Made by a program: the position numbers and the translations under genes. From positions 1-64,000 of the forward strand of contig DAISGI010000003.1 in NCBI GenBank assembly GCA_036823195.1: a stretch of 64,000 nucleotides of DNA, given 5' to 3'. A model generated the notes under the pieces. That model was given only the letters and a program-made list of their open reading frames with translations, had not been told where the DNA came from and did not search any database. The stretch is from UBA4874 sp002399435. GTDB taxonomy: Bacteria > Bacillota > Clostridia > Caldicoprobacterales > DTU083. Below, piece by piece: positions 24,435-32,982 of the stretch; the first letter of the stretch is position 1, and every line of letters starts with the position of its first letter.

Positions 24435-25274
24435 ATGCATACAATGTGGAAAGGATCCATCAGCTTCGGATTGGTGAACATTCCCGTTAAAATGTTTGCG
24501 GCAACGGAAGACAAGGATGTTCACTTCAAATATATTCATAAGGAATGCAGGACCCCGATTCGATATGAAAAAGTATGCCCCACCTGCAACAAGAAGATAA
24601 AACAGGAGGATATTGTCCGGGGTTACGAATATGAGCCGGGAAAGTTTGTGATCATTGACGACAAGGATCTGGAATCCTTGCGGCAATCCACCGGCAAGGC
24701 AATAGAGATTCTTGATTTTGTAAATCTTACGGAGATTGATCCTATTTATTTCATAAAAACCTATTATCTTTCTCCGCAGGATACCGGAGAAAAGGCATAT
24801 AATCTGCTAAGAGAAGCCATGAATCAATCCGAAAGGATCGCGATCGCAAAAATCACCATACGGGACAAGCAATCCATGGCAGCGGTACGGGTTTATCAGA
24901 ACCTGCTGGTCATGGAAACCATTTTCTATCCGGACGAAGTACGTGACATTGTGCAGGTGCCAAATATACCGGAGGCGGGCAAGGCGGATGAAAAGGAGTT
25001 ATCCATGGCGACGCAGCTGATTGATAATCTGACGACTGCATTCGATCCGGGAAAATATACGGATGAGTATCGGAAGGAACTTCTGGAACTGATCCATAAA
25101 AAGATCGAAGGGGATGAGGTGATCCTTCAGGAAAAGGCTCCCCGGCAGAATGTGATCGATTTGATGCAGGCCCTTCAGGAAAGCGTGAAGGAAACGGAAC
25201 GGCTGAAACAACCGACCGACTCTCCTCCAAAGCCGAAACGAACTGCAAGAAAGAAAAAAACAACCAGCGGTTAA
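24435..25274 (+). CDS. ku: Ku protein (non-homologous end joining)
   Basis: Bacterial Ku binds DNA double-strand ends as a ring-shaped dimer and recruits LigD. The 279-residue protein starts with the typical MHTMWKGSISFGLVNIPVKM and has the core through about residue 250, then a basic tail (SPPKPKRTARKKKTTSG), which in relatives contacts DNA. A Cys set (CRTP...CPTC) near 38-51 may hold a metal. ATG 24435 follows GGAAAGGAG. It is the first complete gene after the gap and heads the repair operon. Confidence 0.96.
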   Translation: MHTMWKGSISFGLVNIPVKMFAATEDKDVHFKYIHKECRTPIRYEKVCPTCNKKIKQEDIVRGYEYEPGKFVIIDDKDLESLRQSTGKAIEILDFVNLTEIDPIYFIKTYYLSPQDTGEKAYNLLREAMNQSERIAIAKITIRDKQSMAAVRVYQNLLVMETIFYPDEVRDIVQVPNIPEAGKADEKELSMATQLIDNLTTAFDPGKYTDEYRKELLELIHKKIEGDEVILQEKAPRQNVIDLMQALQESVKETERLKQPTDSPPKPKRTARKKKTTSG

Positions 25275-25288
25275 AAGGAGGAAACAGC

Positions 25289-26269
25289 ATGGAATGGATT
25301 CCCCCTATGGAGCCGATATCAACCGGAACCCTGCCTGCCGGGCCGGAGTGGGTACATCAGATCAAATGGGACGGGATCCGGGGTATGACCTATTATCAGT
25401 CCGGTTCCGACAACGAAGGCCTGCATATCTTTACGAAAAGCGGCCGGGACCGGACACCATTCTATCCGGAATTGCATGGCATCCGGGATGGGATTCGGGC
25501 AGAGAACGCCGTTCTGGATGGAGAAATGGTGGTATTGGGGCAAAATGGCAAGCCGTCCTTCCATTCCAGCCTGATACGCGAGCAAGTGCGCAATTCAGAC
25601 CGGCTTGCCCATTATACCCGGGCTTATCCGGTTGCCTACGTCCTGTTTGATATTTTATTTCGGAATGACCGCCTTTTAACCGGGCTGCCCTGGAAGGAGC
25701 GAGCGGAAATCCTGCGCGATACGATATCATTCACGGCAGGCTCCAATATCGCCATTACCGATGATTTTTCCGATGGACAGGCGTTGTTTCAGCTGATGAA
25801 GGAGAAAAACTGGGAAGGAATCGTATCCAAAAGAAGAGACAGCCTCTATCTTCCTGCGAAAAAGCACAGGGACTGGTATAAGCATAAAGCGCTGAAAAGG
25901 ATTCTGGGTGCAGTATGCGGCATTCAATGGAAAGAGAATTTCCCAAACTCCCTGGTTTTGGGCATCCATCCGCAGGATCAATGGATCTGTATCGGAAAGG
26001 CTTCTCTTGGCCTGACCCAGAAAGACCTGGAAAGCCTGAAAAGATTTTCGAAGATCCAAAAACAAGAAAGCTGTCCGTTTCCCGATGCCGTCCGGTCCTC
26101 CGTGGAGGGTTCCTCCGTTCCCATCGTCTGGCTGAATCCGCAAATCACCTGTTGGGTCCGTTTTTTGGAGTGGACGGACAAAGGATACCTGCGGCACCCC
26201 AGGATTCTGGGATTTACAGACTTTCGGGCAGAAGAAGCAAACGGGAGGGAATGGTCGATGGATGAATGA
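25289..26269 (+). CDS. ligD: ATP-dependent DNA ligase (LigD ligase domain, stand-alone)
   Basis: This 326-residue enzyme seals DNA ends with ATP. The adenylation motif KWDGIRG has the nucleophile Lys26. The nucleotidyltransferase part covers about residues 1-200 (with the EGIVSKRRDSLY block near 195) and is followed by an OB-fold. No phosphoesterase or polymerase domain is fused. ATG 25289 follows AAAAGGAGG, 14 bp after ku. Confidence 0.93.
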   Translation: MEWIPPMEPISTGTLPAGPEWVHQIKWDGIRGMTYYQSGSDNEGLHIFTKSGRDRTPFYPELHGIRDGIRAENAVLDGEMVVLGQNGKPSFHSSLIREQVRNSDRLAHYTRAYPVAYVLFDILFRNDRLLTGLPWKERAEILRDTISFTAGSNIAITDDFSDGQALFQLMKEKNWEGIVSKRRDSLYLPAKKHRDWYKHKALKRILGAVCGIQWKENFPNSLVLGIHPQDQWICIGKASLGLTQKDLESLKRFSKIQKQESCPFPDAVRSSVEGSSVPIVWLNPQITCWVRFLEWTDKGYLRHPRILGFTDFRAEEANGREWSMDE

Positions 26270-27179
26270 TTTCATGATGGATGGCAACAGGGTAAGGATT
26301 ACAAACCCGGAAAAGGTGCTGTGGCCGGATTTAGGCATTCGGAAAATTGACTATATTACAACATTAATCGAAATGGGGCCATATCTTCTTCCTCATGCCA
26401 GGAACCGCCTGCTGACGGCAATTCGCTATCCGGATGGGGCGGGCGGGAAATCCTTTTTTCAGAAAAACACGCCGGATTATGCCCCGGAATGGGTGGAAAA
26501 AGCGGAATGGAAGGAGAATCAGTATACCCTGCTGAATTCCCTGTCCACACTGGCCTGGCTCGGCAATCAGGCGGCACTGGAGTTTCATACCGGATTTAAC
26601 CGGGTGCAGATGGAAAATAACCCGACCGACTTGGTTTTTGATCTGGATCCTTCCGAGGGGCAGAAGTTTGAAGATGTTATCGAAGTGGCACTGGATATCC
26701 ATGAAACCCTGATCGGATTGAATATCCAAAGCTGGATCAAAACTTCCGGCGCTACGGGACTCCAGATTTACATCCCCATCGGGCAGCGCTATGATTACAA
26801 TACGGCCAGAAGAATCAATGAATTCTTTGGCCGCTACTTCAGTCAGAAATACCCTCAGAAAATCACTATAGAGCGCATGGTGAAAAAAAGGGGATACAGA
26901 CTGTATTTTGACTATCTGCAGATGTGGAACGGAAAAACCATCACCATGGTCTATTCCCCACGGGCTACACCCAAAGGAACGGTTTCCATGCCGGTCAGCT
27001 GGGAAGAAGTCCGGGCGGGAATCCACCCGGAGGATTTCCATCTGCTCAACGCAACATCGCGGCTGAAGGAAAAGGGGGATCTGTTTCAACCGCTCCTGCT
27101 GGAGGAAAATGTCCAGAATATGGACTTCATACTGGAACACATCAATCGAAAAGAAAATAAACAAATGACTGAGAAATAG
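26262..27179 (+). CDS. ligD: LigD polymerase/primase domain, stand-alone
   Basis: This 305-residue protein is an archaeo-eukaryotic primase-type polymerase that fills gaps during end joining. The start reads as typical for the family (NPEKVLWPDLGIRKIDY), and the catalytic DLD (Asp127, Asp129) lies in VFDLDPSEG, followed by KTSGATGLQIYIPI. It overlaps the ligase gene by eight bp. ATG 26262 is taken, though ATG 26274 or 26277 are possible. With Ku and the ligase it gives the minimal bacterial end-joining set split over separate genes. Confidence 0.92.
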   Translation: MNDFMMDGNRVRITNPEKVLWPDLGIRKIDYITTLIEMGPYLLPHARNRLLTAIRYPDGAGGKSFFQKNTPDYAPEWVEKAEWKENQYTLLNSLSTLAWLGNQAALEFHTGFNRVQMENNPTDLVFDLDPSEGQKFEDVIEVALDIHETLIGLNIQSWIKTSGATGLQIYIPIGQRYDYNTARRINEFFGRYFSQKYPQKITIERMVKKRGYRLYFDYLQMWNGKTITMVYSPRATPKGTVSMPVSWEEVRAGIHPEDFHLLNATSRLKEKGDLFQPLLLEENVQNMDFILEHINRKENKQMTEK

Positions 27180-27207
27180 AATATCCACTTCGGAAAGAAC
27201 ATCACCC

Positions 27208-27241
27208 ATTGGATTGCATATCATATAATGTAATATCCAAT
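27208..27241 (+). promoter_or_regulatory. Promoter-like dyad before the LysM gene
   Basis: TATAAT (27224-27229) is flanked by ATTGGAT (27208-27214) and ATCCAAT (27235-27241), a perfect 7-bp inverted repeat. CATATAAT also resembles sporulation sigma-E -10 sites, but a matching -35 is not clear. Confidence 0.4.
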
Positions 27242-27258
27242 TGGAGGTGATATTCCGT

Positions 27259-28149
27259 ATGTATTATGACGAATACGATATGTTACTGACCTGTCCGGCA
27301 GGAACACAGCCCTATACGATCCGTGCAGGAGATACGTTTTACACCCTGGCCCAGCGGTTCAACACCACCATGGCGGTCATCATAGCGGCGAATCCCGGTG
27401 TGGATCCGAACCGGCTGCAGATCGGACAGAGAATCTGTATTCCCGGTGGCACGACGCCGGGACAATGCCCGGCAGGGACCACGGCTTATACGATCCGTGC
27501 GGGAGATACGTTCTATGTACTGGCCCAGCGCTACAATACCACGGTGGCAGCGATCATGGCAGCCAACCCCGGAGTGAATCCGAACCGTCTGCAGATCGGA
27601 CAGAGAATCTGCATCCCCGGTGGCACGATGCCCGGGCAATGTCCGGCAGGAACCACGCCCTATACGATCCGTGCGGGAGATACGTTCTATGTACTGGCCC
27701 AGCGCTACAATACCACAGTGGCAGCGATCATGGCAGCCAACCCCGGAGTGGATCCGAACCGGCTGCAGATCGGACAGAGAATCTGCATCCCCGGTGGCAC
27801 GATGCCCGGGCAATGCCCGGCAGGGACCACGCCCTATACGATCCGTGCGGGAGATACGTTCTACACCCTGGCCCAGCGCTACCATACCACGGTAGAAGCG
27901 ATCATGGCAGCCAATCCCGGAGTGGATCCGAACCGCCTGCAGATCGGGCAGCGCATCTGCATTCCCGGTGGCACGATGCCCGGACAATGCCCGGCAGGAA
28001 CCACGCCCTATACGATCCGTGCAGGAGATACGTTCTACACCCTGGCCCAGCGCTACAATACCACGGTGGCAGCGATTATGGCAGCCAATCCCGGAGTGGA
28101 TCCGAACCGTCTGCAGATCGGGCAGCGCATCTGCATCCCTACGGCATAG
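27259..28149 (+). CDS. LysM-repeat protein (five tandem LysM domains)
   Basis: This 296-residue protein is almost entirely five LysM units of 58 residues, each running from CPAGT through YTIRAGDTFY, AANPGV and RICIP. LysM modules bind N-acetylglucosamine-containing polymers such as peptidoglycan. There is no signal peptide: only 11 residues precede the first unit, as in several spore-coat LysM proteins. ATG 27259 follows GGAGGTGAT. Each unit has two Cys, so cross-linking is possible. A role in the spore or cell envelope is inferred, not shown. Confidence 0.88.
   Translation: MYYDEYDMLLTCPAGTQPYTIRAGDTFYTLAQRFNTTMAVIIAANPGVDPNRLQIGQRICIPGGTTPGQCPAGTTAYTIRAGDTFYVLAQRYNTTVAAIMAANPGVNPNRLQIGQRICIPGGTMPGQCPAGTTPYTIRAGDTFYVLAQRYNTTVAAIMAANPGVDPNRLQIGQRICIPGGTMPGQCPAGTTPYTIRAGDTFYTLAQRYHTTVEAIMAANPGVDPNRLQIGQRICIPGGTMPGQCPAGTTPYTIRAGDTFYTLAQRYNTTVAAIMAANPGVDPNRLQIGQRICIPTA
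27292..28146 (+). repeat. Tandem 174-bp DNA repeat within the LysM gene
   Basis: Units start at 27292, 27466, 27640, 27814 and 27988; the last is 159 bp. Units two and three differ at about seven of 174 positions by my count, so similarity extends to synonymous sites and linkers. This points to recent duplication or gene conversion. Confidence 0.9.
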
Positions 28150-28210
28150 CAGTATAAAAAGATAAAACAGTATAAAAAAGATAAAGCAGTAGTTCCTTCG
28201 GAACTACTGC
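28150..28210. terminator. Bidirectional terminator between LysM gene and degV, with tandem A-rich repeat
   Basis: GCAGTAGTTCC (28186-28196) pairs perfectly with GGAACTACTGC (28200-28210). T-rich sequence follows on the plus strand, and the A-rich left flank gives a T-run on the minus strand. The flank itself is an 18/19-nt tandem duplication (28150-28167, 28168-28186). Confidence 0.85.
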
Positions 28211-28226
28211 TTGTCTTTATCCACCT

Positions 28227-29093
28227 TTATCGTTTATCTGCCAGAAAGAATAGGCAAAGACTGTCCGGTCCGGCGTGGGTACCGATAACGGGGCCCATGG
28301 GGTGAATCCAGATATCTTTTACCTTATATTTGGATCGAATCATATCGGCCAGATGATTGGCATCTTCCTCCGCATCTGCATGGCAAATGAACACGATTTG
28401 ATCCTCCGGATGGACAATGGTTTCCTCCATTTTTTCAAACAAGGCCCGAACGGACTTTTTCCTTCCTTTTACCTTGAATGCCGGAATAAGCCTGCCCTCC
28501 TCATCCACATGCAGGATAGGCTTAATATCCATCATGGTACCAATAAAAGCCGAGGTGCCGGAGATGCGCCCGCCTCTTTTCAGATGATTCAGATCACTTA
28601 CGGTAAACCAATGGGCCAGCTTTGGCTTATTGCTTTCCACCCATTGGATAATCTCGTCCTTGCCGGCACCCTTTTCCAGAAGATCGACTGCATACCAGAC
28701 AAGAAGGCCTTCTCCCATGGATGCAGAAAGGGTATCAATGATCGTAATATCTGCGTCCGGATACTTTTCCAGCAGTATGTTCCGGGCCAGGACGGCACTG
28801 TTGTAGCTGCCGCTCAGGGCGGAAGAGAAGCAGAGATAAATGATGGATCTTTTCTCTTTGACATAGGGAGTAAAAAACTTGGCATAGACATCGGCATTGA
28901 CCTGGGTGGTGGTGGGCATTTCCCCGTTACGCACCCCATTGTAGAAAGCTTTGTAACCCATGCTCTGCCCAAAGTCATCCAAATAGTCCAGCCCACCGAA
29001 GCGATACATAAAATGGATGACAGGTATATTATGCTCTTTCACATAATGATGGGGAAGATCTGCGCATGAATCAATAAGAATAACCGGATTCAT
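28227..29093 (-). CDS. DegV family fatty-acid-binding protein
   Basis: This 288-residue protein has the DegV fold: an N-terminal domain starting PVILIDSCADLP and the conserved TTTQVNADVY and SSALSGSYNSA segments, then a C-terminal domain with LKRGGRISG. DegV/FakB proteins bind a fatty acid and present it to the kinase FakA; no fakA is nearby. ATG 29093 follows AGGAGGTGA. It converges on the LysM gene through a shared terminator. Confidence 0.9.
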   Translation of the reverse strand: MNPVILIDSCADLPHHYVKEHNIPVIHFMYRFGGLDYLDDFGQSMGYKAFYNGVRNGEMPTTTQVNADVYAKFFTPYVKEKRSIIYLCFSSALSGSYNSAVLARNILLEKYPDADITIIDTLSASMGEGLLVWYAVDLLEKGAGKDEIIQWVESNKPKLAHWFTVSDLNHLKRGGRISGTSAFIGTMMDIKPILHVDEEGRLIPAFKVKGRKKSVRALFEKMEETIVHPEDQIVFICHADAEEDANHLADMIRSKYKVKDIWIHPMGPVIGTHAGPDSLCLFFLADKR

Positions 29094-29171
29094 ACAATCA
29101 CCTCCTGTTTGATTGTACTGCTATAAATTATAAATATATTTCATGGCTTATTATAATATAGAAGAAGATAG

Positions 29172-29218
29172 ACCGCAAGAAAAGTACAGGAAATCATTGT
29201 TTTCTGTCGCGGTTTTTT
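29172..29218 (+). terminator. Possible attenuator in the tex leader
   Basis: ACCGC (29172-29176) and AGAAAA (29178-29183) pair with TTTTCT (29200-29205) and GCGGT (29209-29213), followed by six T. It lies downstream of a TATAAT (29153-29158) and ahead of tex, so it may terminate early transcripts. Confidence 0.45.
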
Positions 29219-29341
29219 GTGATAAACTGCATATAGGGAAAACAGGGAGATCAGCCACCCATGTTTCTTATGGAATCCCGTCCATGTATTCATGCGCAGA
29301 TGGGAGTGATTTTCCAATTTAAGGACAAGCGGAGGGTACAT

Positions 29342-31489
29342 ATGACAAATATTGTAGATCAGCTGGCGGAGGAGTTCCATATCCGTAAACATCAGGTTGA
29401 GAATACACTGAAATTAATTGACGAAGGGTGCACCATTCCCTTTATTGCACGATACCGGAAGGAAGCAACCGGCGGCCTGGACGATGCCGTCCTCCGGGAC
29501 ATGCACGACAGACTGCTCTATATCAGGGGCCTGGACGCACGCCGGGAAGAGATTGTCCATCTCATAGAAGATCAGGATAAGCTGACTGCAGAACTGCGGC
29601 AGGAAATCAAAAAGGCACAGACCATGACGGAGCTGGAGGATCTTTACCGTCCTTTTCGCCCCAAACGCAGAACCAGGGCAACCATTGCAAAGGAAAAGGG
29701 CGTGGAGCCTCTTGCCGATATTCTGTGGAATCAGGACAGAAGGGAAGGCAAGGCGGAGGAGCTGGCTCAGAGCTTCGTAAATCCGGAAATGGGGGTCAAT
29801 ACGGCCGAAGACGCCGTACGCTTTGCCCTGGATATCCTGGCGGAACGAATCTCAGACGATGCGGAGCATCGCAGATTTGTCCGGGAATACACCTGGAACC
29901 ATGGCATATTGGAAACAAAAGCGGCAAAGGAAGAACCGTCCGTCTATGAAATGTATTACGATTACAGTGAGGCGGTAAAACGGATCGTACCTCATCGGAT
30001 CCTGGCCATGAACCGGGGAGAGGCAGAGAAATTTCTTTCTGTAAAAATTCGGCTGGAGGGAGAAGAAATCATAGAGCGGCTGTCCAAAAGAGTGATTCTC
30101 CGGCCCAGCATCGGCCTCGAACTTCTGCAGAAGGCAGCGGAGGATTCCTATAAACGGCTGATCGCCCCTTCCATTGAACGGGAGATCCGCAAGGAATTGA
30201 CGGAGAAAGCAGAGCAGCAGGCCATCCGGGTTTTCGGGGAGAATCTGCGCAATCTGCTGCTACAGCCACCGCTGAAAGGGAAAACCGTTCTGGGAATGGA
30301 TCCTGCATTCCGGACCGGGAATAAAATTGCTGTGGTCGATGATACCGGAAAGGTACTGGATACGTCAGTGGTTTACATGACACTGCCAAACCACAACAAG
30401 GCCGGGGCAAAGGACACTTTAAAGAAACTAATCCGGAAACACCATGTGCAGGTGATTGCCATTGGAAACGGGACAGCTTCCAGGGAAAGTGAAATGGGAA
30501 CCGCAGAGCTGTGCAGGGAACTGGACAGAAAGGTCTCCTATGTCATGGTAAACGAAGCGGGTGCTTCGGTCTATTCCGCTTCCAGGCTGGGCAGTGAGGA
30601 GTTCCCGGAGTACGATGTTTCCCTCCGCAGTGCTGTTTCCATTGCCCGGAGACTTCAGGATCCACTGGCGGAGCTGGTAAAGATTGATCCCAGGTCCATC
30701 GGTGTCGGTCAGTACCAGCACGATGTCAATCAGAAGCGGCTGACAGAAGCACTGAAAGGTGTGGTGGAGTCCAGCGTCAACAGTGTAGGCATAGATTTGA
30801 ACACTGCCTCGGTGTCCCTGCTTCAGTATGTTTCCGGCATTACCCCTGCCATGGCAAAGAATATCGTTTCCTTCCGGGAGGAAAACGGGAAATTTCGAAA
30901 CAGAAAGCAGCTTCTGCGTGTAAAGCAGCTGGGACCCAAAGCCTTTGAACAATGTGCCGGCTTTCTCCGGATACCTGGCGGAGAGAATATTCTGGACAAT
31001 ACCGGTGTCCATCCGGAGTCCTATGAAGCAGTGACCGGTTTAATGGAGAGGATGGATTGCCCGAAAGGCATGAACGAAGAAGGATTGAAGGAATTGGCTG
31101 CGAATTCAAAAAAATGGGATCTGAAAGAAGTTTCCCATTCTTTGGGCTTGGGACTTCCCACTCTTCAGGATATTGTCCGGGAATTGCAGAAGCCCGGGCG
31201 GGATCCAAGGGATGAGCTGCCGCGACCAATTCTTCGGACCGATGTCATGAAACTGGAGGATCTGAAGCCGGATATGATTCTGACCGGTACGGTGCGGAAT
31301 GTCATTGATTTTGGCGCTTTCGTAGATATCGGTGTACACCAGGATGGATTGGTTCACATCTCTCAGATGTCGGATCATTTCGTGAAGCACCCGATGGATG
31401 TGTTGCAGGTCGGGGATATTGTAACCGTAAAGGTACTGAGTGTGGATATTGCAAGGAAGCGGGTTTCTCTGACCATGAAAGGACTGTAA
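29342..31489 (+). CDS. tex: Tex family RNA-binding protein
   Basis: Tex is a nucleic-acid-binding protein linked to transcription; this copy has 715 residues, the usual length. In order: N-terminal Tex domain, YqgF/RNase H-like domain (VLGMDPAFRTGNKIAVVDDTGKV, about residue 315), helix-hairpin-helix region (VSGITPAMAKNIVSFREENG, about 500) and a C-terminal S1 RNA-binding domain (GTVRNVIDFGAFVDIGVHQDGLVHISQM, about 645-715). ATG 29342 follows GGAGGG; an in-frame ATG at 29261 adds 27 residues foreign to the family. Confidence 0.94.
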   Translation: MTNIVDQLAEEFHIRKHQVENTLKLIDEGCTIPFIARYRKEATGGLDDAVLRDMHDRLLYIRGLDARREEIVHLIEDQDKLTAELRQEIKKAQTMTELEDLYRPFRPKRRTRATIAKEKGVEPLADILWNQDRREGKAEELAQSFVNPEMGVNTAEDAVRFALDILAERISDDAEHRRFVREYTWNHGILETKAAKEEPSVYEMYYDYSEAVKRIVPHRILAMNRGEAEKFLSVKIRLEGEEIIERLSKRVILRPSIGLELLQKAAEDSYKRLIAPSIEREIRKELTEKAEQQAIRVFGENLRNLLLQPPLKGKTVLGMDPAFRTGNKIAVVDDTGKVLDTSVVYMTLPNHNKAGAKDTLKKLIRKHHVQVIAIGNGTASRESEMGTAELCRELDRKVSYVMVNEAGASVYSASRLGSEEFPEYDVSLRSAVSIARRLQDPLAELVKIDPRSIGVGQYQHDVNQKRLTEALKGVVESSVNSVGIDLNTASVSLLQYVSGITPAMAKNIVSFREENGKFRNRKQLLRVKQLGPKAFEQCAGFLRIPGGENILDNTGVHPESYEAVTGLMERMDCPKGMNEEGLKELAANSKKWDLKEVSHSLGLGLPTLQDIVRELQKPGRDPRDELPRPILRTDVMKLEDLKPDMILTGTVRNVIDFGAFVDIGVHQDGLVHISQMSDHFVKHPMDVLQVGDIVTVKVLSVDIARKRVSLTMKGL

Positions 31490-31562
31490 AATGCTGTAAT
31501 TTTATTCTTGCTTTTACTGTAATATTAATGATATAATCATGGATAAATGAATCATCAATAAA

Positions 31563-31690
31563 CTTTCAGGGCAGGGTGCAATTCCCGACCGGCGGTAAAG
31601 TCCGCGAATCCTTGGAGAGTAGTCTTCAGAGGATGGATCCGGTGGAATTCCGGGACCGACAGTATAGTCTGGATAGGAGAAGGTGTTATA
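31563..31690 (+). promoter_or_regulatory. FMN riboswitch (RFN element)
   Basis: The RFN blocks are nearly consensus: CAGGGCAGGGTG, AATTCCCGACCGGCGGTAAA, GGATCCGGTGGAATTCCGG and ACCGACAGTATAGTCTGGAT. It precedes a riboflavin transporter gene with an intrinsic terminator in between, so FMN should shut off ribU expression. Confidence 0.96.
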
Positions 31691-31701
31691 TTTGTTTTCT
31701 G

Positions 31702-31733
31702 ACGCTTCTGAAGGTTTTTCGGGAGCGTTTTTA
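31702..31733 (+). terminator. FMN riboswitch terminator
   Basis: ACGCTTC (31702-31708) pairs with GGGAGCGT (31721-31728) with G-U pairs, followed by TTTTT. It lies between the aptamer and ribU. Confidence 0.7.
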
Positions 31734-31789
31734 CGTTCATGGTATTTTTTATTTCTTTGTTATTTCTATATTTTCAGGAGGAGATATCT

Positions 31790-32410
31790 ATGAATCACGA
31801 TCGTCATGTCAGGGCAGCCGGGACTTTGAAAATGAATTGGAGCACCAGGAATCTGGTGAAGATTGCCATGCTTTCCGCCGTGTCCTTTGTACTGATGATG
31901 CTTTCCTTTCCCATCGTCGCTGTTTTTCCGGCATTTCTGAAAATGGATCTCAGTGATCTTCCGGCACTGCTGGGTGGGTTTGCCATCGGTCCGGCAGCCG
32001 GAGTTCTGGTTGAATTGATCAAGAACATCCTGATTATCCTGATTAAGGGAACCGATACCGTAGGAATCGGAGAGCTGTCCAATTTTATCGTGGGGTGCTG
32101 TTTTGTCGTGCCGGCCTCCGTGTTTTACTTGCGGCACAAGGATAAAAAGCATGCCGTTGTCGGGATGCTGATTGGTACTGTGGTTATGACGGTGGTGGCA
32201 TGCTTTACCAATGCTTTCCTGATTCTTCCCCTGTATCAGAAATTCATGCCACTGGACCAGATTCTTGCTGCAGCGCCGGGCAATGCCATTACCAGTGTAA
32301 GGACCCTGGTTTTGTTTGGTATCGCCCCTTTTAACCTGTTCAAGAGCATTGTCCTGTCTGCGGGAACGATGCTGATCTATAAGAAGCTGTCCCCTGTTCT
32401 GCATAAATAA
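31790..32410 (+). CDS. ribU: Riboflavin ECF transporter S component
   Basis: This 206-residue membrane protein with about six hydrophobic segments matches RibU: LPALLGGFAIGPAAGVLVELIKNIL and the LSNFIVGCCFV region are characteristic. RibU captures riboflavin and is energised by the shared EcfAA'T module, which is not in the window. ATG 31790 follows AGGAGG; the longer frame from 31739 overlaps the riboswitch terminator. FMN control supports the substrate call. Confidence 0.94.
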   Translation: MNHDRHVRAAGTLKMNWSTRNLVKIAMLSAVSFVLMMLSFPIVAVFPAFLKMDLSDLPALLGGFAIGPAAGVLVELIKNILIILIKGTDTVGIGELSNFIVGCCFVVPASVFYLRHKDKKHAVVGMLIGTVVMTVVACFTNAFLILPLYQKFMPLDQILAAAPGNAITSVRTLVLFGIAPFNLFKSIVLSAGTMLIYKKLSPVLHK

Positions 32411-32431
32411 TTCTCCGCAGGAGATTCCTTA

Positions 32432-32440
32432 TGATATAAT
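32432..32440 (+). promoter_or_regulatory. Extended -10 promoter of the t6A operon
   Basis: TGATATAAT combines an extended TG with a perfect TATAAT (32435-32440). A 7-bp dyad, ATGATAT (32431-32437) and ATATCAT (32446-32452), surrounds it. No clear -35 is seen. Confidence 0.45.
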
Positions 32441-32508
32441 ATGGGATATCATACCGGAAGGATTGGAGATTTCCTTTCAAAAATAAATTGATTTGGAGGT
32501 GAATGATT

Positions 32509-32982
32509 TTGATATGGATATCAGAGTCCGAAGAGGATACCCTGAGCTTTGGCAAACGCATCGGGGAAAACGTAAGACCGGGAGATATCCTCTTGCTGTA
32601 TGGAGATCTGGGAAGCGGCAAAACCGTTTTAGCCAGGGGGATTGCCTGTGGCATGGGCGTTTCCGATAGGATTACCAGTCCGACCTTTACCCTGATGAAT
32701 CCGTATGTCGGCAAATATCCGGTCTATCATTTTGATCTGTATCGTCTGATCCGGCCGGAAGAGCTTTATGACCTGGATTATGAAGAGTATTTTTATGGAG
32801 ACGGGATTGCCATTGTAGAGTGGCCGGAGCGAATGGGCGGTCTGCTTCCGGAGGAATATATGAAAATAGGCCTGTCCCAAATGGATTCTGCGACCCGGAG
32901 GAAAATCACTCTGGAACCGTTTGGCAGTAGATTTGAAGAGTTGGAGGAGGTGCTTCGCCCTTATGAAGGTATTGGCCATTGA
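32509..32982 (+). CDS. tsaE: tRNA t6A biosynthesis ATPase TsaE
   Basis: This P-loop protein of about 158 residues has Walker A GDLGSGKT and the conserved SPTFTLMNPY and VEWPER segments. It is needed with TsaB and TsaD to attach threonylcarbamoyl to A37 of ANN-decoding tRNAs. The nearby GGAGGTG is one nt from ATG 32503, too close, but seven nt from TTG 32509, which I prefer. It overlaps tsaB. Confidence 0.93.
   Translation: MIWISESEEDTLSFGKRIGENVRPGDILLLYGDLGSGKTVLARGIACGMGVSDRITSPTFTLMNPYVGKYPVYHFDLYRLIRPEELYDLDYEEYFYGDGIAIVEWPERMGGLLPEEYMKIGLSQMDSATRRKITLEPFGSRFEELEEVLRPYEGIGH

Noticed and set aside
27283..27987. Long open frames on both strands across the LysM repeats
   Set aside because: They arise because a repeated 174-bp unit without stops in one alternative frame stays open when copied; only the LysM frame has a ribosome site and a known fold.
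27292..28146. CRISPR array
   Set aside because: The repeats are long, contiguous, in frame and encode LysM domains; there are no spacers and no cas genes.
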